Assembly: GCF_020740535.1 (NCBI RefSeq)
Contig: NZ_CP082362.1
Location: 2,974,501-3,038,500 of the forward strand
Source of the DNA: Streptomyces profundus
GTDB taxonomy: Bacteria > Actinomycetota > Actinomycetes > Streptomycetales > Streptomycetaceae
Length of the DNA stretch: 64,000 nucleotides
Reading direction: 5' to 3'
Position numbers and translations under genes: made by a program
The notes under the pieces: generated by a model
What the model was told of the DNA's origin: nothing
What the model saw: only the letters and a program-made list of their open reading frames with translations
Database searches by the model: none
Shown here: piece after piece, positions 25,285-36,146 of the stretch
How positions within the stretch are numbered: the stretch's first letter is position 1
Layout: every line of letters begins with the position of its first letter

Positions 25285-26445
25285 CTAACGCCTGCGGCGC
25301 AGCGCCCGGCCGATGACCACAGCCGAGGCCACCACCAGCGCGGCGGCCGGCGCGGCCCACCGCAGCACGGGGGAAGGACCGGCTCCACCGCCCGGCGCGA
25401 CCTCCGGTGCGTAACGCCCCCGAGGGGGCGCGTGATCCACTTCCTCCGCGCTCCGCCCGATCATGCTGCGCCGGGCGTGATCCGCCTCGGGCGCGGGCAG
25501 CGAGAAGTCGCCCCGGCCCGCCTCGACGCGGCCGAGGACCCGCTCGGCCTCCGTGGGCGGCGGCGTCTCGGCGTCCCGCTCGTCGCCCGGCGTGCCGGCG
25601 GCCGGCTGGGAGGCCTCCACGGCGGGCTGCGAGGCCCCCGGCTCCGCCACATGCTCCTGACTCGACTCGCCGCCCCCGCTCGCCCTGGGCTCATGCGCCG
25701 CGTCGGGGCCCGCGTCCGGCACGGCATCGGGCTCGGGGCTCTGCGCCGAGGGAATCCCGGGAATCACCCGTTCGTTGTCGTCCGGCGCGCCGATGCCGCC
25801 CGGCGTCGGCGGCGGCTCGGCCTCCCCGGCCAGCTCATCGACGGACTCCGTCAGCTCGGGGACGGCCTCCGTCAGCGCCTCGTCGGCCTCCGGCAGGGGC
25901 TCGTCGACGGCCCCCTCCGTCGCCGCCTCCTCGGCGACCCGCTCGGCGACGGCCTCGGCGACCGCCTCCACCACGGTCTCGGCCGCCGCCTCGGCGAGCA
26001 GATCGCCCAGCGCGTCGGCGAAACGATCCAGCAGCCGCCGTCCCACCGAGTGCCGCTGCTCCTCCGTGAGTTCGAGGAGGCGTCCGGTGCCGGTGAGCCG
26101 GCCCTGGAAGGACAGCGTGCAGCCGGCGCCCCCGGGGCGCTCCCGCGCCAGCACCGTCAGCACCACGCTGACCTTCCCCGACCCCCTGGCCTCCTCGCCG
26201 GTGGCCGCGACGGTGTAGCCGCCGTCGGCGAGGGCGAAGGTGAGGGAGCCCCGGTAGGTGATGGTGGAGGTGCCGGCGCGCAGCCGCAGCCGGCCGCGCA
26301 CCTCGCCGGGGGCGGTGTCCCGCACGGCCGGACTCCCCGGCTGGGCCGGTTGGAGCCCCGGCACACAACGGGCCACCCGCCTCGGCTCGGCGAAGGCGCT
26401 CAGAACGACATCGGCGGAATACGGGAGGTCGACCTCGTGCTCCAT
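25285..26445 (-). CDS. CoxG/SRPBCC-domain protein with C-terminal membrane anchor
   Basis: The product is 386 residues from ATG 26445 ([32 protein letters not shown]). The first 145 residues match the SRPBCC/CoxG ligand-binding fold, with [23 protein letters not shown] and [12 protein letters not shown]. About 200 residues of acidic, Ala/Glu/Pro-rich, low-complexity sequence follow. At the C terminus there is a hydrophobic helix ([17 protein letters not shown]) and a RALRRRR tail, so the ligand domain is tethered to the cytoplasmic face. CoxG proteins of carbon monoxide dehydrogenase clusters share the fold but no such genes are here. Its start lies inside the overlapping end of the truncated spermidine-synthase-like gene. 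Confidence 0.85.
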   Translation of the reverse strand: MEHEVDLPYSADVVLSAFAEPRRVARCVPGLQPAQPGSPAVRDTAPGEVRGRLRLRAGTSTITYRGSLTFALADGGYTVAATGEEARGSGKVSVVLTVLARERPGGAGCTLSFQGRLTGTGRLLELTEEQRHSVGRRLLDRFADALGDLLAEAAAETVVEAVAEAVAERVAEEAATEGAVDEPLPEADEALTEAVPELTESVDELAGEAEPPPTPGGIGAPDDNERVIPGIPSAQSPEPDAVPDAGPDAAHEPRASGGGESSQEHVAEPGASQPAVEASQPAAGTPGDERDAETPPPTEAERVLGRVEAGRGDFSLPAPEADHARRSMIGRSAEEVDHAPPRGRYAPEVAPGGGAGPSPVLRWAAPAAALVVASAVVIGRALRRRR

Positions 26446-27302
26446 GGCGCGGAGCCTACCCACTGAGCGGCACATATGTTACTGGGTGGGCCAAAAGCAA
26501 CGTGCGGCGTCGGTGAGGCGGAAGCGACCCGCTGGGCCTCCTCCCGCTGGTGCAGGACCCGCTCGGCCCGCTCCCCCAGCGAATCCACCGTCAGGGCGCA
26601 GACCACCAGCGTCGCCGTGACCCCGGAGACGACCAGCGTGAGCCGGGCGCGGCTGGCCCGGCTGAGATCGCCGCGGAAGAGCCAGAGCACCACGGCGCCG
26701 CCGGCCAGCGCGTTGACCACGCCGGTGAAGAGCGCGGCGTTGAGATGGCCGAGCAGCGGGAGCAGGAGAAAGGGGAAGGCGAGACCGCCCAGCAGCGCGC
26801 CCACGTAGTCGGCGGCGGAGAGATCGGCCACCGCGCGGCCGGCGTCCTGCTGCCTGATGCGCTGGATCAGCGTCATCAGCAGCGGCATCTCGGCGCCGAT
26901 CAACAGGCCGATGGCCAGCGACAGCAGCACCAGCGTGGGCCTGACCTCGTCGAACCACAGGAAGGAGAGGTGCAGCAGGGTGGCCGAGCAGCCGCCGACC
27001 AGCGCCAGCATCGCCTCGATCAGGCCGAAGTTGACGGAGGGTTGGGCGCGCAGCCGCTTGGCTCCCAGGGAGCCGATGCCCATGGCGAAGACCATCGAGG
27101 AGAGCACGATGGACGTGAGCGTGACGGTGTCCCCCACCAGGTAGTCGGCGAGCGCGATCAGCTCCAACTCGTAGACCAGCCCGCAGGCGGCACAGACGAA
27201 GACCGCCAGCAGCACCAGCCTCCGCCCCACCCCGGGCGAAACCGGGAGGGCCGCCCGGGCACCGGGCCCGTTCGCGCACTCGGCCTCGGACGTCTCGATC
27301 AT
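26400..27302 (-). CDS. Spermidine-synthase-like membrane protein lacking the enzyme domain (truncated)
   Basis: The product is 300 residues with about seven membrane helices ([29 protein letters not shown] ... SNAVNA-type pattern to [16 protein letters not shown]). This matches the membrane half of the actinobacterial polyamine aminopropyltransferase-like proteins, usually about 500 residues with a C-terminal spermidine-synthase domain. Here that domain is absent: after [19 protein letters not shown] the sequence turns into an unrelated tail that runs 46 bases into the SRPBCC gene. No glycine-rich SAM-binding motif is left. The ATG overlaps the DUF2617 stop (ATGA). A deletion between this gene and the SRPBCC gene is the simplest explanation. 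Confidence 0.75.
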   Translation of the reverse strand: MIETSEAECANGPGARAALPVSPGVGRRLVLLAVFVCAACGLVYELELIALADYLVGDTVTLTSIVLSSMVFAMGIGSLGAKRLRAQPSVNFGLIEAMLALVGGCSATLLHLSFLWFDEVRPTLVLLSLAIGLLIGAEMPLLMTLIQRIRQQDAGRAVADLSAADYVGALLGGLAFPFLLLPLLGHLNAALFTGVVNALAGGAVVLWLFRGDLSRASRARLTLVVSGVTATLVVCALTVDSLGERAERVLHQREEAQRVASASPTPHVAFGPPSNICAAQWVGSAPWSTRSTSRIPPMSF

Positions 27303-27883
27303 GAACCGAACGTTACGTCACACCTCGAACTCGCCCTGTCACCCACAGGAGTGGACTTCGGTGTCGCCTCCACCGCGTGCGGCGCGCCCAACACCGTTGT
27401 CCTGGTGGCCACAAGATGCCGCTCCTGCGGGTACGCGTGCCAGGTGCGCCAGTGCACCTGGCCCTGTTGGCGTTGCGCCAGCAGCGCGGTGAAGGCGTTG
27501 GGGTCGCCGGGGAACAACGCGGCCAGTCCCTGGGGGTGTTCGGCGACCAGCGCCAGCAACTCCTGGGCCCGGCCGGCGAACGACCCCGGGCTCAGCGTCT
27601 CCACCCGGGCGGCGAACTCGTACTCGAAGTTCCCCAGGCGGCGGGAGACCCCCATGGGCAGCGGGGTGTTGCCGCCGGGGATGCAGGCGACTGTCTCCGA
27701 GCAGGAGCCCCGGCTACTGTTGAGCAGGACCTGGTGTGAGGCGCCCAGAACGCGCAACTGAACGGAGACGTCCCCCAGTTCGAGGTCGAGCGTGGCCAGG
27801 GCCGGCTCCGGACCTCGATCGAGCGCCCAGGCGAGGTCGCCGGCGCGCGTGTCGGTGAACATGGTGTTAATGGATTTGAGCAT
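27299..27883 (-). CDS. DUF2617-family protein
   Basis: The product is 194 residues from ATG 27883 ([54 protein letters not shown]). I recognise this as the actinobacterial DUF2617 family from [48 protein letters not shown] and [19 protein letters not shown]. The family accompanies the spermidine-synthase-like membrane protein in many actinomycetes, and here the two genes overlap by four bases. There is no membrane segment. Function is unknown; the context suggests a role with that membrane partner. The overlap predicts coupled translation. Confidence 0.85.
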   Translation of the reverse strand: MLKSINTMFTDTRAGDLAWALDRGPEPALATLDLELGDVSVQLRVLGASHQVLLNSSRGSCSETVACIPGGNTPLPMGVSRRLGNFEYEFAARVETLSPGSFAGRAQELLALVAEHPQGLAALFPGDPNAFTALLAQRQQGQVHWRTWHAYPQERHLVATRTTVLGAPHAVEATPKSTPVGDRASSRCDVTFGS

Positions 27884-28264
27884 GGATCGGCCCCCCGCAT
27901 GACATGCAGTTGAGGGTGGTGCGCCCGACCCTCCCAAGAGCAACGAATCCACCGAACCACGGAACTCCCAGCCCCCACAGCCGTTTTACCCAACTCCACC
28001 AGATTTCCCCCTACAGGGGGGCAGGCTAGGTCAGGTGTTCACCAATGCCCCGACCGGATAACGAACAGCCGCGCACGATCAACGCGCGGAGACCGGGGCG
28101 AATCGCCCTTCTCTGCCCATGAATCCACCCAATCAATAGTCACAGCTCAGCGTTCTTCACATCTCGGCTGCACAACGGTCACTCTGACGCACTTGTTAGG
28201 ACCTCCAACTGTGAGGAGGCTCTCGACAACTTCACCCGAAGCCAGACACCGTGGAAGGCCCAAG
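27884..28264. other. Divergent intergenic region between DUF2617 gene and peptide importer
   Basis: These 381 bases hold the promoters of two divergent transcripts. It is less GC-rich than the genes. A short CCCCCT-AC-AGGGGG dyad lies near 28010-28023. A GTGGAAGGCC element at 28251-28260 is the probable ribosome site of the binding-protein gene. I see no ORF or RNA structure I would support. Confidence 0.5.
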
Positions 28265-30022
28265 ATGACCCGATTCGGCAGAACGTCGAAACTCGTCACG
28301 GCCATGTTGGCAGGGACGCTCGTTCTCTCCGCATGTAGCAGCGACGACAACGACGACGACGGCAACGATGACGCGAACGGCAGCGGTGGCACCGGCGGCA
28401 CGGTGACCTACGCGATGGCTCAACCGTGGCAGAACTACAACCAGACCACGGCGGGCGCCAACACGGTGGCCAACGGACAGGTGATGGGCCAGGTCCTGTC
28501 CGGCTTCTGGAAGTTCGGCGACAGCGACGGCCAGCCGATCGCGAACGAGGAGTTCGGCACCTTCGAGCAGGTGTCGGAGGACCCGCTCCAGATCGACTAC
28601 TCGATCAACCCGGACGCCGTCTGGTCGGACGGCACGCCCATCGACTGTGACGATGTGCTGGTGTGGTGGACCGCGCAGAGCGGCGCCTTCGACGGCATCT
28701 TCTCCGTCCCCGGCACCCAGGGCATCGAGGACACCGCGCGGCCCGAGTGCGCCGCCGGCGACAAGGACTTCTCCCTCATATACGACCAGCCCTACGCCGA
28801 CTGGCTGACCGCGGGACCCGGGCACGGCAACACCACGATGATGCCGGCGCATGTCCTCGCCGGGCAGTCCGACCTGACCGAGGAGGAGTTCCTCGCCGCG
28901 CTCCAGGGCGACGACCCGGCCCCGCTGGAGGCCGCCGCCGAGTTCTACAACTCGGGCTGGCAGATCAGCGGTGAGCTGCCCGCCGAGGAGCTGATCCCCT
29001 CCTCGGGGCCCTTCAAGCTCAGTGACTACGTCGCCGACCAGTCGGTGACCCTCGTCCGGAACGAGGCGTACTGGGGCGAGCCAGCCGCGGCCGACTCCGT
29101 CGTGATCCGGATGGTCGCCGAGCCGGAGCAGGTCCAGGCCCTTCAGAACCTCGAAGTCGACATCATCGAGCCGCAGCCCACGGTGGACATGGCGGAGCAG
29201 ATCGCCGCCGCCGAGGGCCTGGAGTCCGAGGTGTCCGAGGAGTACACCTACGAGCACCTCGACTTCAACTTCGACAACGGCCCGTTCGCCGACTCGATCG
29301 AGCTGCGTGAGGCGTTCGCCCTCTGCGTGCCCTACGAGACCCTCGTGGACAACCTGATCAAGCCGGTCGTCCCGGAGGCCACCGTCAAGCAGGTCCGCAA
29401 CGTCGCCCCGTGGGACGCGGGTTACCAGGAGGCCATCGACGCCTCCGCCGAGTACATCGAGTCCTACGGCACCACCGACATCGAGCGGTCCCGCCAGATC
29501 CTTGAGGAGCAGGACGCCGTCGGCCTCACCGTGCGCCTCGGCACCCTGGACAACCAGCGCCGCAACGACGCCGGTCTGCTGATCGAGACCTCCTGTGAGG
29601 AGGCCGGCTTCGACGTGGAGTTCACCGCCGCGGCCGACTTCTTCGACACCACGGGCGCGCTCTCCGAGGGCCGGTTCGACGTCGCCATGTACGCCTGGTC
29701 GGGCTCGCCCGACCGCTCCGGCTGGAACTCCACCTACCGCACCGTCGGTGAGTGCTCGGTCGACGGCAAGGGCAACAACAACGGCTGCTACAGCAACGAG
29801 GAGCTGGACCAGCTGCTCGACGACGTACTGCGCACCGGTGTCCTTGAGGAGGCGGTCGCCATCACCGCCGACATCGAGGCCCACCTGTGGGAGAACCTGG
29901 TGACCATCCCGCTCTACCAGCACCCGGGCATCACCGCCTGGAACGGCGCGGTGGAGAACGTGGTCCCCAACCCCTCCCAGAACGGCATCATCTGGAACGC
30001 CCAGACGTGGAGCAAGAGCTGA
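28265..30022 (+). CDS. Oligopeptide/dipeptide ABC importer, substrate-binding lipoprotein
   Basis: The product is 585 residues from ATG 28265. A lipoprotein signal is clear: basic start, hydrophobic LVTAMLAGTLVLSAC with lipobox LSAC and acylated Cys24, followed by a very acidic S/D/N linker. The rest is an SBP_bac_5 (DppA/OppA-type) domain with IDYSINPDAVWSDGTPIDCDDVLVWWTAQ, FKLSDYVADQSVTLVRNEAYWGEP and ELREAFALCVPYETLVDNLI. It captures peptides outside the membrane and delivers them to the permeases encoded next. A hairpin downstream probably raises its level above the rest of the operon. The peptide specificity is unknown. Confidence 0.95.
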   Translation: MTRFGRTSKLVTAMLAGTLVLSACSSDDNDDDGNDDANGSGGTGGTVTYAMAQPWQNYNQTTAGANTVANGQVMGQVLSGFWKFGDSDGQPIANEEFGTFEQVSEDPLQIDYSINPDAVWSDGTPIDCDDVLVWWTAQSGAFDGIFSVPGTQGIEDTARPECAAGDKDFSLIYDQPYADWLTAGPGHGNTTMMPAHVLAGQSDLTEEEFLAALQGDDPAPLEAAAEFYNSGWQISGELPAEELIPSSGPFKLSDYVADQSVTLVRNEAYWGEPAAADSVVIRMVAEPEQVQALQNLEVDIIEPQPTVDMAEQIAAAEGLESEVSEEYTYEHLDFNFDNGPFADSIELREAFALCVPYETLVDNLIKPVVPEATVKQVRNVAPWDAGYQEAIDASAEYIESYGTTDIERSRQILEEQDAVGLTVRLGTLDNQRRNDAGLLIETSCEEAGFDVEFTAAADFFDTTGALSEGRFDVAMYAWSGSPDRSGWNSTYRTVGECSVDGKGNNNGCYSNEELDQLLDDVLRTGVLEEAVAITADIEAHLWENLVTIPLYQHPGITAWNGAVENVVPNPSQNGIIWNAQTWSKS

Positions 30023-30108
30023 CCGACCCTGAGGCCCACCGCGCCGAGCGGTGAGCCCCGGGCCTTGGTCAACGGCACCACCACGGGGCCGCGTCAAGCG
30101 AGTTGAGC

Positions 30109-30137
30109 GGGGCCGGGAACTATCACTTCCCGGCCCC
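30109..30137 (+). terminator. Intra-operon hairpin after the binding-protein gene
   Basis: GGGGCCGGGAA at 30109-30119 pairs exactly with TTCCCGGCCCC at 30127-30137 around a 7-base loop. It is 87 bases past the binding-protein stop and about 120 bases before the first permease. Partial termination or RNA stabilisation here would give excess binding protein, a usual pattern in such operons. Confidence 0.75.
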
Positions 30138-30255
30138 GCGTCCCGTACCCGGGGCGAGGTTTCGGCCACCCGCCGAGCCACGGCCGGGGAACGGTCGGTC
30201 ACGCGCCCCTTCCCCTCCCTAGCTCCCCACCTCCGCAACCACAGGAGTCAGCGCC

Positions 30256-31767
30256 ATGCTTGTCTTCATCGCGCGGCGGCTCTTCGTCTCGATCTGGGTC
30301 TTCCTCGCCTCCACGGTCGTGGTCTTCCTGCTGGCCACCCGCATCCGCGACCCACTGTCCGAGGCCAGGCAACTGCCGGACGGCGCCCGCGAGGCCGCCA
30401 TGGCCGAGATAACCGAGCGCATGCACCTCGGCGATCCCGCCATCGTTCGTTACTTCCGCTGGCTGGGCGATGTCCTCACCGGTGACCTGGGCGTGAACCG
30501 CCAGGGCCAGGACGTCAACGCCATGCTGGAGAACGCGTTCACCGCCACCATTCAACTGATCACCGGCGCCACGGTGTTGGCCATCGTGATCGGGATCGCC
30601 GTCGGTGTGCTCTCCGCGCTGCGCCAGTACACCGCGCTCGACCACGCCGTCACCTTCGTCACCTTCATCTGCTTCTCGCTGCCGCTCTTCTGGGTCGGCA
30701 CCCTGCTCAAGCAGTTCCTCGCCCTGGACTTCAACGACTGGCTGGCCGAGCCCACCATCTCGCCCACCTTCGTCGGTGGCATCTCGCTGATCTTCGGCCT
30801 GGTCTGCGGCTCGGTCGTGGTGGGTGACCGAAGGTCCCGGCTGATCGCCTTCGGCTCGACGACCGCCGGCATGGCCGTGCTGCTGACGCTGCTCTCCGCC
30901 ACCGAGTGGTTCACCGACCCCGGGCTCGGCCCGATCGTCATCGCGCTCACGGCGGTGGGCGCGGCGCTCGGCTTCACCACCCTCGTCAGCGGGCTCGAAT
31001 GGAAGCCGCCGCTCCAGGCGGCGATGGCCACCGCCGGGATCGGCGTGGTCGCCTCGCTCTCGCTCGGACCGGTGTTGAAGGACCCCGAGCTGCTCACCAT
31101 CGTGCTGCTGGCGCTGCTCACCGTCGTGATCGCCGCCGCGATCGGCTGGTTCCTCGGCGGCGATCTGTACCGCAGATCGGCGATCCCCGCCGCGGTGCTC
31201 ACCGGCGTCTTCACCGGCGCGGTCATCTTCACCGACCGGATGCTCCAGTCGTTCGCCGACTACAGCGACTCGGTCGGCGGCCGGCCGATCTCCACCATCG
31301 GCGCGGAGACCCCCAACTACTCGGGCACCTTCTGGGAGTCGGGCCTGGACTCGGCCGGCCACCTGGCGCTGCCGACGCTCGCCCTGGTGCTGATCTCGCT
31401 GGCGAGCTACACGCGTTACACCCGCGCGAGCATGCTGGAGGTGATGAACCAGGACTATGTGCGCACCGGACGGGCCAAGGGGCTCAGCGAGCGCGCGGTC
31501 GTCACCCGGCACGTGCTGCGCAACGGCCTGATCCCGATCACCACGCTGGTCGCCTACGACATCGGCACGATCGTCGGCGGCGCGGTGGTGACCGAGGAGG
31601 TCTTCGGCTGGTCGGCGATGGGGAAGCTGCTCTTCACCGGGATCGACGAGGGAGACCCCATGCCCATCATGGCGTTCTTCCTGGTGGCCGGTGGCGCGAT
31701 CGTGGTCTTCAACATGATCGCCGACATCGTCTACGCGTTCCTCGACCCTCGCATCCGGTTGTCGTAA
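30256..31767 (+). CDS. Oligopeptide ABC importer permease (DppB type) with a large extra membrane insert
   Basis: The product is 503 residues, compared with about 310-340 for normal DppB. The N-terminal part (MLVFIARRLFVSIWVFLASTVVVFLLATRIRDP, then HLGDPAIVRYFRWLGDVLTGDLG) and the C-terminal part, with the coupling motif GRAKGLSERAVVTRHVLRNGLIPI, are canonical. Between them, about residues 165-325, lie roughly six additional hydrophobic segments (for example FVGGISLIFGLVCGSVVVGD, IVLLALLTVVIAAAIGWFLGG). The frame is unbroken through the insert. Such extended permeases may be an actinobacterial variant; the insert's role is unknown. The RBS is ACAGGAG. It lies in the operon with the binding protein, second permease and two ATPases. 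Confidence 0.9.
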   Translation: MLVFIARRLFVSIWVFLASTVVVFLLATRIRDPLSEARQLPDGAREAAMAEITERMHLGDPAIVRYFRWLGDVLTGDLGVNRQGQDVNAMLENAFTATIQLITGATVLAIVIGIAVGVLSALRQYTALDHAVTFVTFICFSLPLFWVGTLLKQFLALDFNDWLAEPTISPTFVGGISLIFGLVCGSVVVGDRRSRLIAFGSTTAGMAVLLTLLSATEWFTDPGLGPIVIALTAVGAALGFTTLVSGLEWKPPLQAAMATAGIGVVASLSLGPVLKDPELLTIVLLALLTVVIAAAIGWFLGGDLYRRSAIPAAVLTGVFTGAVIFTDRMLQSFADYSDSVGGRPISTIGAETPNYSGTFWESGLDSAGHLALPTLALVLISLASYTRYTRASMLEVMNQDYVRTGRAKGLSERAVVTRHVLRNGLIPITTLVAYDIGTIVGGAVVTEEVFGWSAMGKLLFTGIDEGDPMPIMAFFLVAGGAIVVFNMIADIVYAFLDPRIRLS

Positions 31768-31779
31768 AGGAGACTGGCC

Positions 31780-32796
31780 ATGACGCGAAACGCGGAAGGC
31801 GCCGGGGCCGAGAAGAACCCGGAGGACCCTGGCACGAGCGCGGCGCAGGTCGCCGACGCCCAGGGCATGAACGTGGTCGCCCGTTCCCAGGGGCAGTTGG
31901 TGCTCCGCCGCTTCCTGCGGCACAAGGGCGCGCTCGTCGGGATGGTGCTGTTCTTCCTGGTCGTGGCGCTCGCCGTGACCAGCATCGGCGCCGGCTTCAT
32001 ACCCGGCTGGTGGGACAAGGACCCCTCCACCACCGGATCGGTCGTGGAGGGCGGTCGCCCCACCCTCTCGGTGGTGCCGGGCTTCCTCGGCGGCGGCGGA
32101 GTCCACCTGGGCGAGCACCCGTTCGGCCAGGACAACGTGGGGCGTGACTACTTCGCGCTCACCATGCGCGGCGCCCAGGTCTCGCTGCTGATCGCGGTGA
32201 TCGTGGGCCTGGTCGCCACCCTGGTCGGCACCGTGGTCGGCGCCGTCGCCGGCTATTTCCGGGGCTGGACCGAGGCCGTGCTGATGCGGGTCACCGATGT
32301 GGTGATCGCCGTGCCGACGCTGCTGCTGGCCGGCCTGATCGGCGTGATCGTGGCGGGCCGGGGCGTGGTCCTCTTCGCCCTCTTCCTCGGGCTCTGCCTG
32401 TGGACCCAGATCGCCCGGCTGGTGCGCGGCGAGGTGCTCTCGCTGCGCGAGAAGGAGTATGTGGAGGCGGCCCGTTCGGTCGGAACCTCGGCCAAGCGGA
32501 TCATCTTCAAGCACATCCTGCCCAACACGATCGGCATCATCATCGTGTCGGCGACGCTGACGATCGCCAGCGCGGTGCTGCTGGAGTCCGCGCTGTCCTT
32601 CCTCGGCCTCGGTGTGCGCCCGCCGGACACCTCGCTCGGCCGGCTGATCACCGAGTACCGCACGGCGTTGAGCGTGCGCCCCTGGCTCTTCTACTGGCCG
32701 GGAAGCTTCATCATCGCCATCGCCCTTTCGGTGAACTTCATCGGCGACGGACTGCGCGACGCCTTCGACCCCCGACAGACCCGGGTGCGTGACTGA
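31780..32796 (+). CDS. Oligopeptide ABC importer permease (DppC type)
   Basis: The product is 338 residues. An N-terminal cytoplasmic stretch precedes the first helix ([24 protein letters not shown]), then the OppC-specific extracellular segment with [31 protein letters not shown]. The ATPase-contact motif is [30 protein letters not shown]. It pairs with the longer DppB-type protein to form the translocation path. AAAGGAG precedes the ATG. The next ATG overlaps this stop closely (stop ends at 32796, where the next ATG begins), indicating coupled translation. Confidence 0.95.
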   Translation: MTRNAEGAGAEKNPEDPGTSAAQVADAQGMNVVARSQGQLVLRRFLRHKGALVGMVLFFLVVALAVTSIGAGFIPGWWDKDPSTTGSVVEGGRPTLSVVPGFLGGGGVHLGEHPFGQDNVGRDYFALTMRGAQVSLLIAVIVGLVATLVGTVVGAVAGYFRGWTEAVLMRVTDVVIAVPTLLLAGLIGVIVAGRGVVLFALFLGLCLWTQIARLVRGEVLSLREKEYVEAARSVGTSAKRIIFKHILPNTIGIIIVSATLTIASAVLLESALSFLGLGVRPPDTSLGRLITEYRTALSVRPWLFYWPGSFIIAIALSVNFIGDGLRDAFDPRQTRVRD

Positions 32797-33934
32797 TGTC
32801 CCTGACTCCTCCCATCAACACACCCACCGCCTCGACCCCCGGCGGCGACGCGGCGGTGACCGAGGCCGCCGAAGAGGTGCACGCCGCCCACACGTTGGCC
32901 GACGCCAAGCCGCCGTCGGACGAGGAGATCCTCGCCGTCGAGAACCTGACGGTGGAGTTCCCCACCGACGACGGGCTCGTCAAGGCGGTGCGCGGCCTCA
33001 ACTACACGCTGCGGGCCCGCGAGGTGCTGGGCATCGTCGGCGAGTCGGGTTCCGGCAAGTCGGTCTCCTCGATGGCGGTGCTGGGCCTGCTGCCCAAGTC
33101 CGCCCGGGTGCACGGCAGCATCCGCTACCGCGGCCAGGAGCTGCTGACCATGCGGCCCAAGGAGCAACGGGGGCTGCGCGGCCGGAAGATCGCGATGATC
33201 TTCCAGGACCCGATGACCTCGCTGAACCCGGTGCGCTCCATCGGCGACCAGCTCGCCGAGGCGGTGCTCGCCCACCATCTGGTGCCGCGCAAGAAGGCGA
33301 TGGCCAGGGCCAAGGAGATGCTCGGCCTGGTCGGCATCCCCCAGCCGGAGCGCCGGCTCAAGGCGTATCCGCACGAGTTCTCCGGCGGGATGCGGCAGCG
33401 GGTGATGATCGCGATGGCGATCATCAACGACCCGGACGTGATCATCGCCGACGAGCCCACCACGGCGCTGGACGTCACCGTGCAGGCGCAGATCCTGGAG
33501 AAGCTGCTGGAGGTCAAGGACGAGGTCAACGCGGCGATCCTGATGATCACCCACGACCTCGGGGTGATCGCCGGCATGGCGCACCGCACGCTGGTGATGT
33601 ACGCCGGCAAGCCGGTCGAGGTCGGCGGCACCGACCAGGTCTTCTACGACCCGCGGATGCCGTACACCGCGGGCCTGCTGGGCTCCATCCCGGCGCTGGA
33701 CGGGGCCCGTTCCGACCGGCTGCGGCCGATCGGCGGCACCCCGCCCTCGCTGATCCGGCTGCCGATCGGCTGCCCGTTCTCGCCGCGTTGCCCGCTGGCC
33801 ACCGCGGAGTGCCGGGAGGACGAGCCCGGGTTGGTCGACCAGGGCGAGGGCCACGAGGCCGCCTGCCACCACAGCGACCAGCTGGCCGAGGCCGAGGACG
33901 CGACCACGTTCTTCCGCACCACCGAGGAGGGCCG

Positions 33935-33938
<4 letters not shown>
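32796..33938 (+). CDS. Oligopeptide ABC importer ATPase (DppD type)
   Basis: The product is 380 residues. Walker A is [11 protein letters not shown], the signature [15 protein letters not shown], Walker [16 protein letters not shown], with the switch in [15 protein letters not shown]. The C-terminal oligopeptide-transporter extension has the cysteine pattern [14 protein letters not shown], which in DppD/DppF proteins binds an iron-sulfur cluster. It has an N-terminal extension of about 45 residues before the ABC domain. Its stop overlaps the next ATG (ATGA). Confidence 0.95.
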
Positions 33939-35005
<1,067 letters not shown>

Positions 35006-35022
35006 CGCTGGCCGAGGCCGAC

Positions 35023-35066
35023 GAGGCCGGCCGCCGGACGGGACGTCCCGTCGGGCGGCCGGCCTC
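35023..35066. terminator. Bidirectional terminator after the peptide importer
   Basis: GAGGCCGGCCGCC at 35023-35035 pairs with GGCGGCCGGCCTC at 35054-35066. The middle GGACGGGACGTCCCGTC is also self-complementary, so the full stem is about 20 bp. It separates the convergent importer operon and the MTH1187-like gene. Confidence 0.88.
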
Positions 35067-35097
35067 GCCTGTGTCACCCCACGGGGGCGGCCCCGCG

Positions 35098-35406
35098 TCA
35101 GCCGTGCTCCGGCTCCTCGGCGAGCAACTCGTCGACGCGGCGGACCTTGCGCTCCAGGCCGTCGGTGACGCCCGGCCTGATATCGGCCTTGAGCACCAGG
35201 CTCACCCGGCCGGCGCGGGCCTCGACGGCCGCGACCGCGTCCCTGACCACCGCCATCACCTCGTCCCAGGAGCCCTCGATCGAGGTGAACATGGCGTCCG
35301 TGCGGTGCGGCAGGCCGCTGGCCCGCACCACCCGCACCGCCTCGGCGACCTCCTCGCCGACGTCCTCACCGGCGCCGATCGAGGTCACCGAGAAGGCGAC
35401 GATCAC
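35098..35406 (-). CDS. MTH1187/YkoF-family thiamine-binding-like small protein
   Basis: The product is 102 residues from GTG 35406 ([61 protein letters not shown]). This is the MTH1187 (DUF77) fold of small ferredoxin-like proteins, some of which bind thiamine or its parts; the exact ligand here is unknown. The GTGA overlap with the preceding YbjN-like gene indicates coupled translation. The start is fixed by this overlap and by family alignment; upstream frame extension is Arg/Gly-rich and not family-like. Confidence 0.85.
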   Translation of the reverse strand: MIVAFSVTSIGAGEDVGEEVAEAVRVVRASGLPHRTDAMFTSIEGSWDEVMAVVRDAVAAVEARAGRVSLVLKADIRPGVTDGLERKVRRVDELLAEEPEHG

Positions 35407-36047
35407 GCCGGGGTCCCCGGGCCGCCGGGGGTGTCGTCCCCGTCCGACGGCTCCTTCGGCTCGCCCTCGTTGGCGTCCGCGTCGGCGTCGGCGTCGGCAT
35501 CGGTCGAGCCCGCGACGTCCTCGGCCAGGCCGAGCCGCTCGACCAGCCACTTGTCGAACTCCATCGCGGCACGCACCCAACTGACCGTGCTTGCCACAAA
35601 GTGGTCGAACGCGACGCCGGCGCCCAGCAACATATGCACATCGCCGACCAGCCGGACCGTGCCGTCGTCATTGGTGTGCGTGTAGACCTTGGGCCACAGC
35701 GTGGTGTGGTTCCACTCGTCCACGCTCTCCAGCAGCCGGGGCTTGTCGTCCAGCGTGTAGGGGCGCGCGTAGAACGTCCGCACCGACAGCACGCGCTGCT
35801 GCTTCTCGCCCCGGAACATGAAGTAGGTGCGGAACTGCTTCCAGGGGGCGACGAGATCGCCCTGCTTGTCCACCACGTACTTCAGCTGCATCCGGTCCAA
35901 CAGCTGCTTGACCAGATCCTGGTTCGGCATGATCGGGCCGGTCGGCTTGGTCGGCTGCTGGCCCTGCTGCTGGCCCTGGCCTCGCTGCTGTTCCGGCTTG
36001 TCGGGCCGCCCCCCGAAGTTCGGGATGGCGGACGGGTCAACGGACAC
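35403..36047 (-). CDS. YbjN-domain protein
   Basis: The product is 214 residues from GTG 36047 ([21 protein letters not shown]), with GAAGGGA upstream. A Gln/Gly/Pro-rich leader of about 35 residues precedes the conserved core: [53 protein letters not shown] and [52 protein letters not shown]. The YbjN/SecB-chaperone-like fold is associated with type III chaperone relatives. The C-terminus is acidic with a short Asp-Ala repeat run ([11 protein letters not shown]). clpB lies 100 bp upstream on the same strand, a neighbour pairing I recall in Streptomyces. Function is unknown. Confidence 0.85.
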   Translation of the reverse strand: MSVDPSAIPNFGGRPDKPEQQRGQGQQQGQQPTKPTGPIMPNQDLVKQLLDRMQLKYVVDKQGDLVAPWKQFRTYFMFRGEKQQRVLSVRTFYARPYTLDDKPRLLESVDEWNHTTLWPKVYTHTNDDGTVRLVGDVHMLLGAGVAFDHFVASTVSWVRAAMEFDKWLVERLGLAEDVAGSTDADADADADANEGEPKEPSDGDDTPGGPGTPA

Positions 36048-36146
36048 GGGGGGTCCCTTCGTACGGATTAGCGGGCACCCCATCCTCTCCCACCACCGCC
36101 CCCAGGGGGCAACCAGCGGGAACGGGGCATGTCCGGGCGACTCGGA

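Noticed and set aside
25285..26445. CoxG of a carbon monoxide dehydrogenase cluster
   Set aside because: There are no coxLMS genes nearby and the protein has a long acidic linker and tail anchor unlike enzymatic-cluster CoxG.
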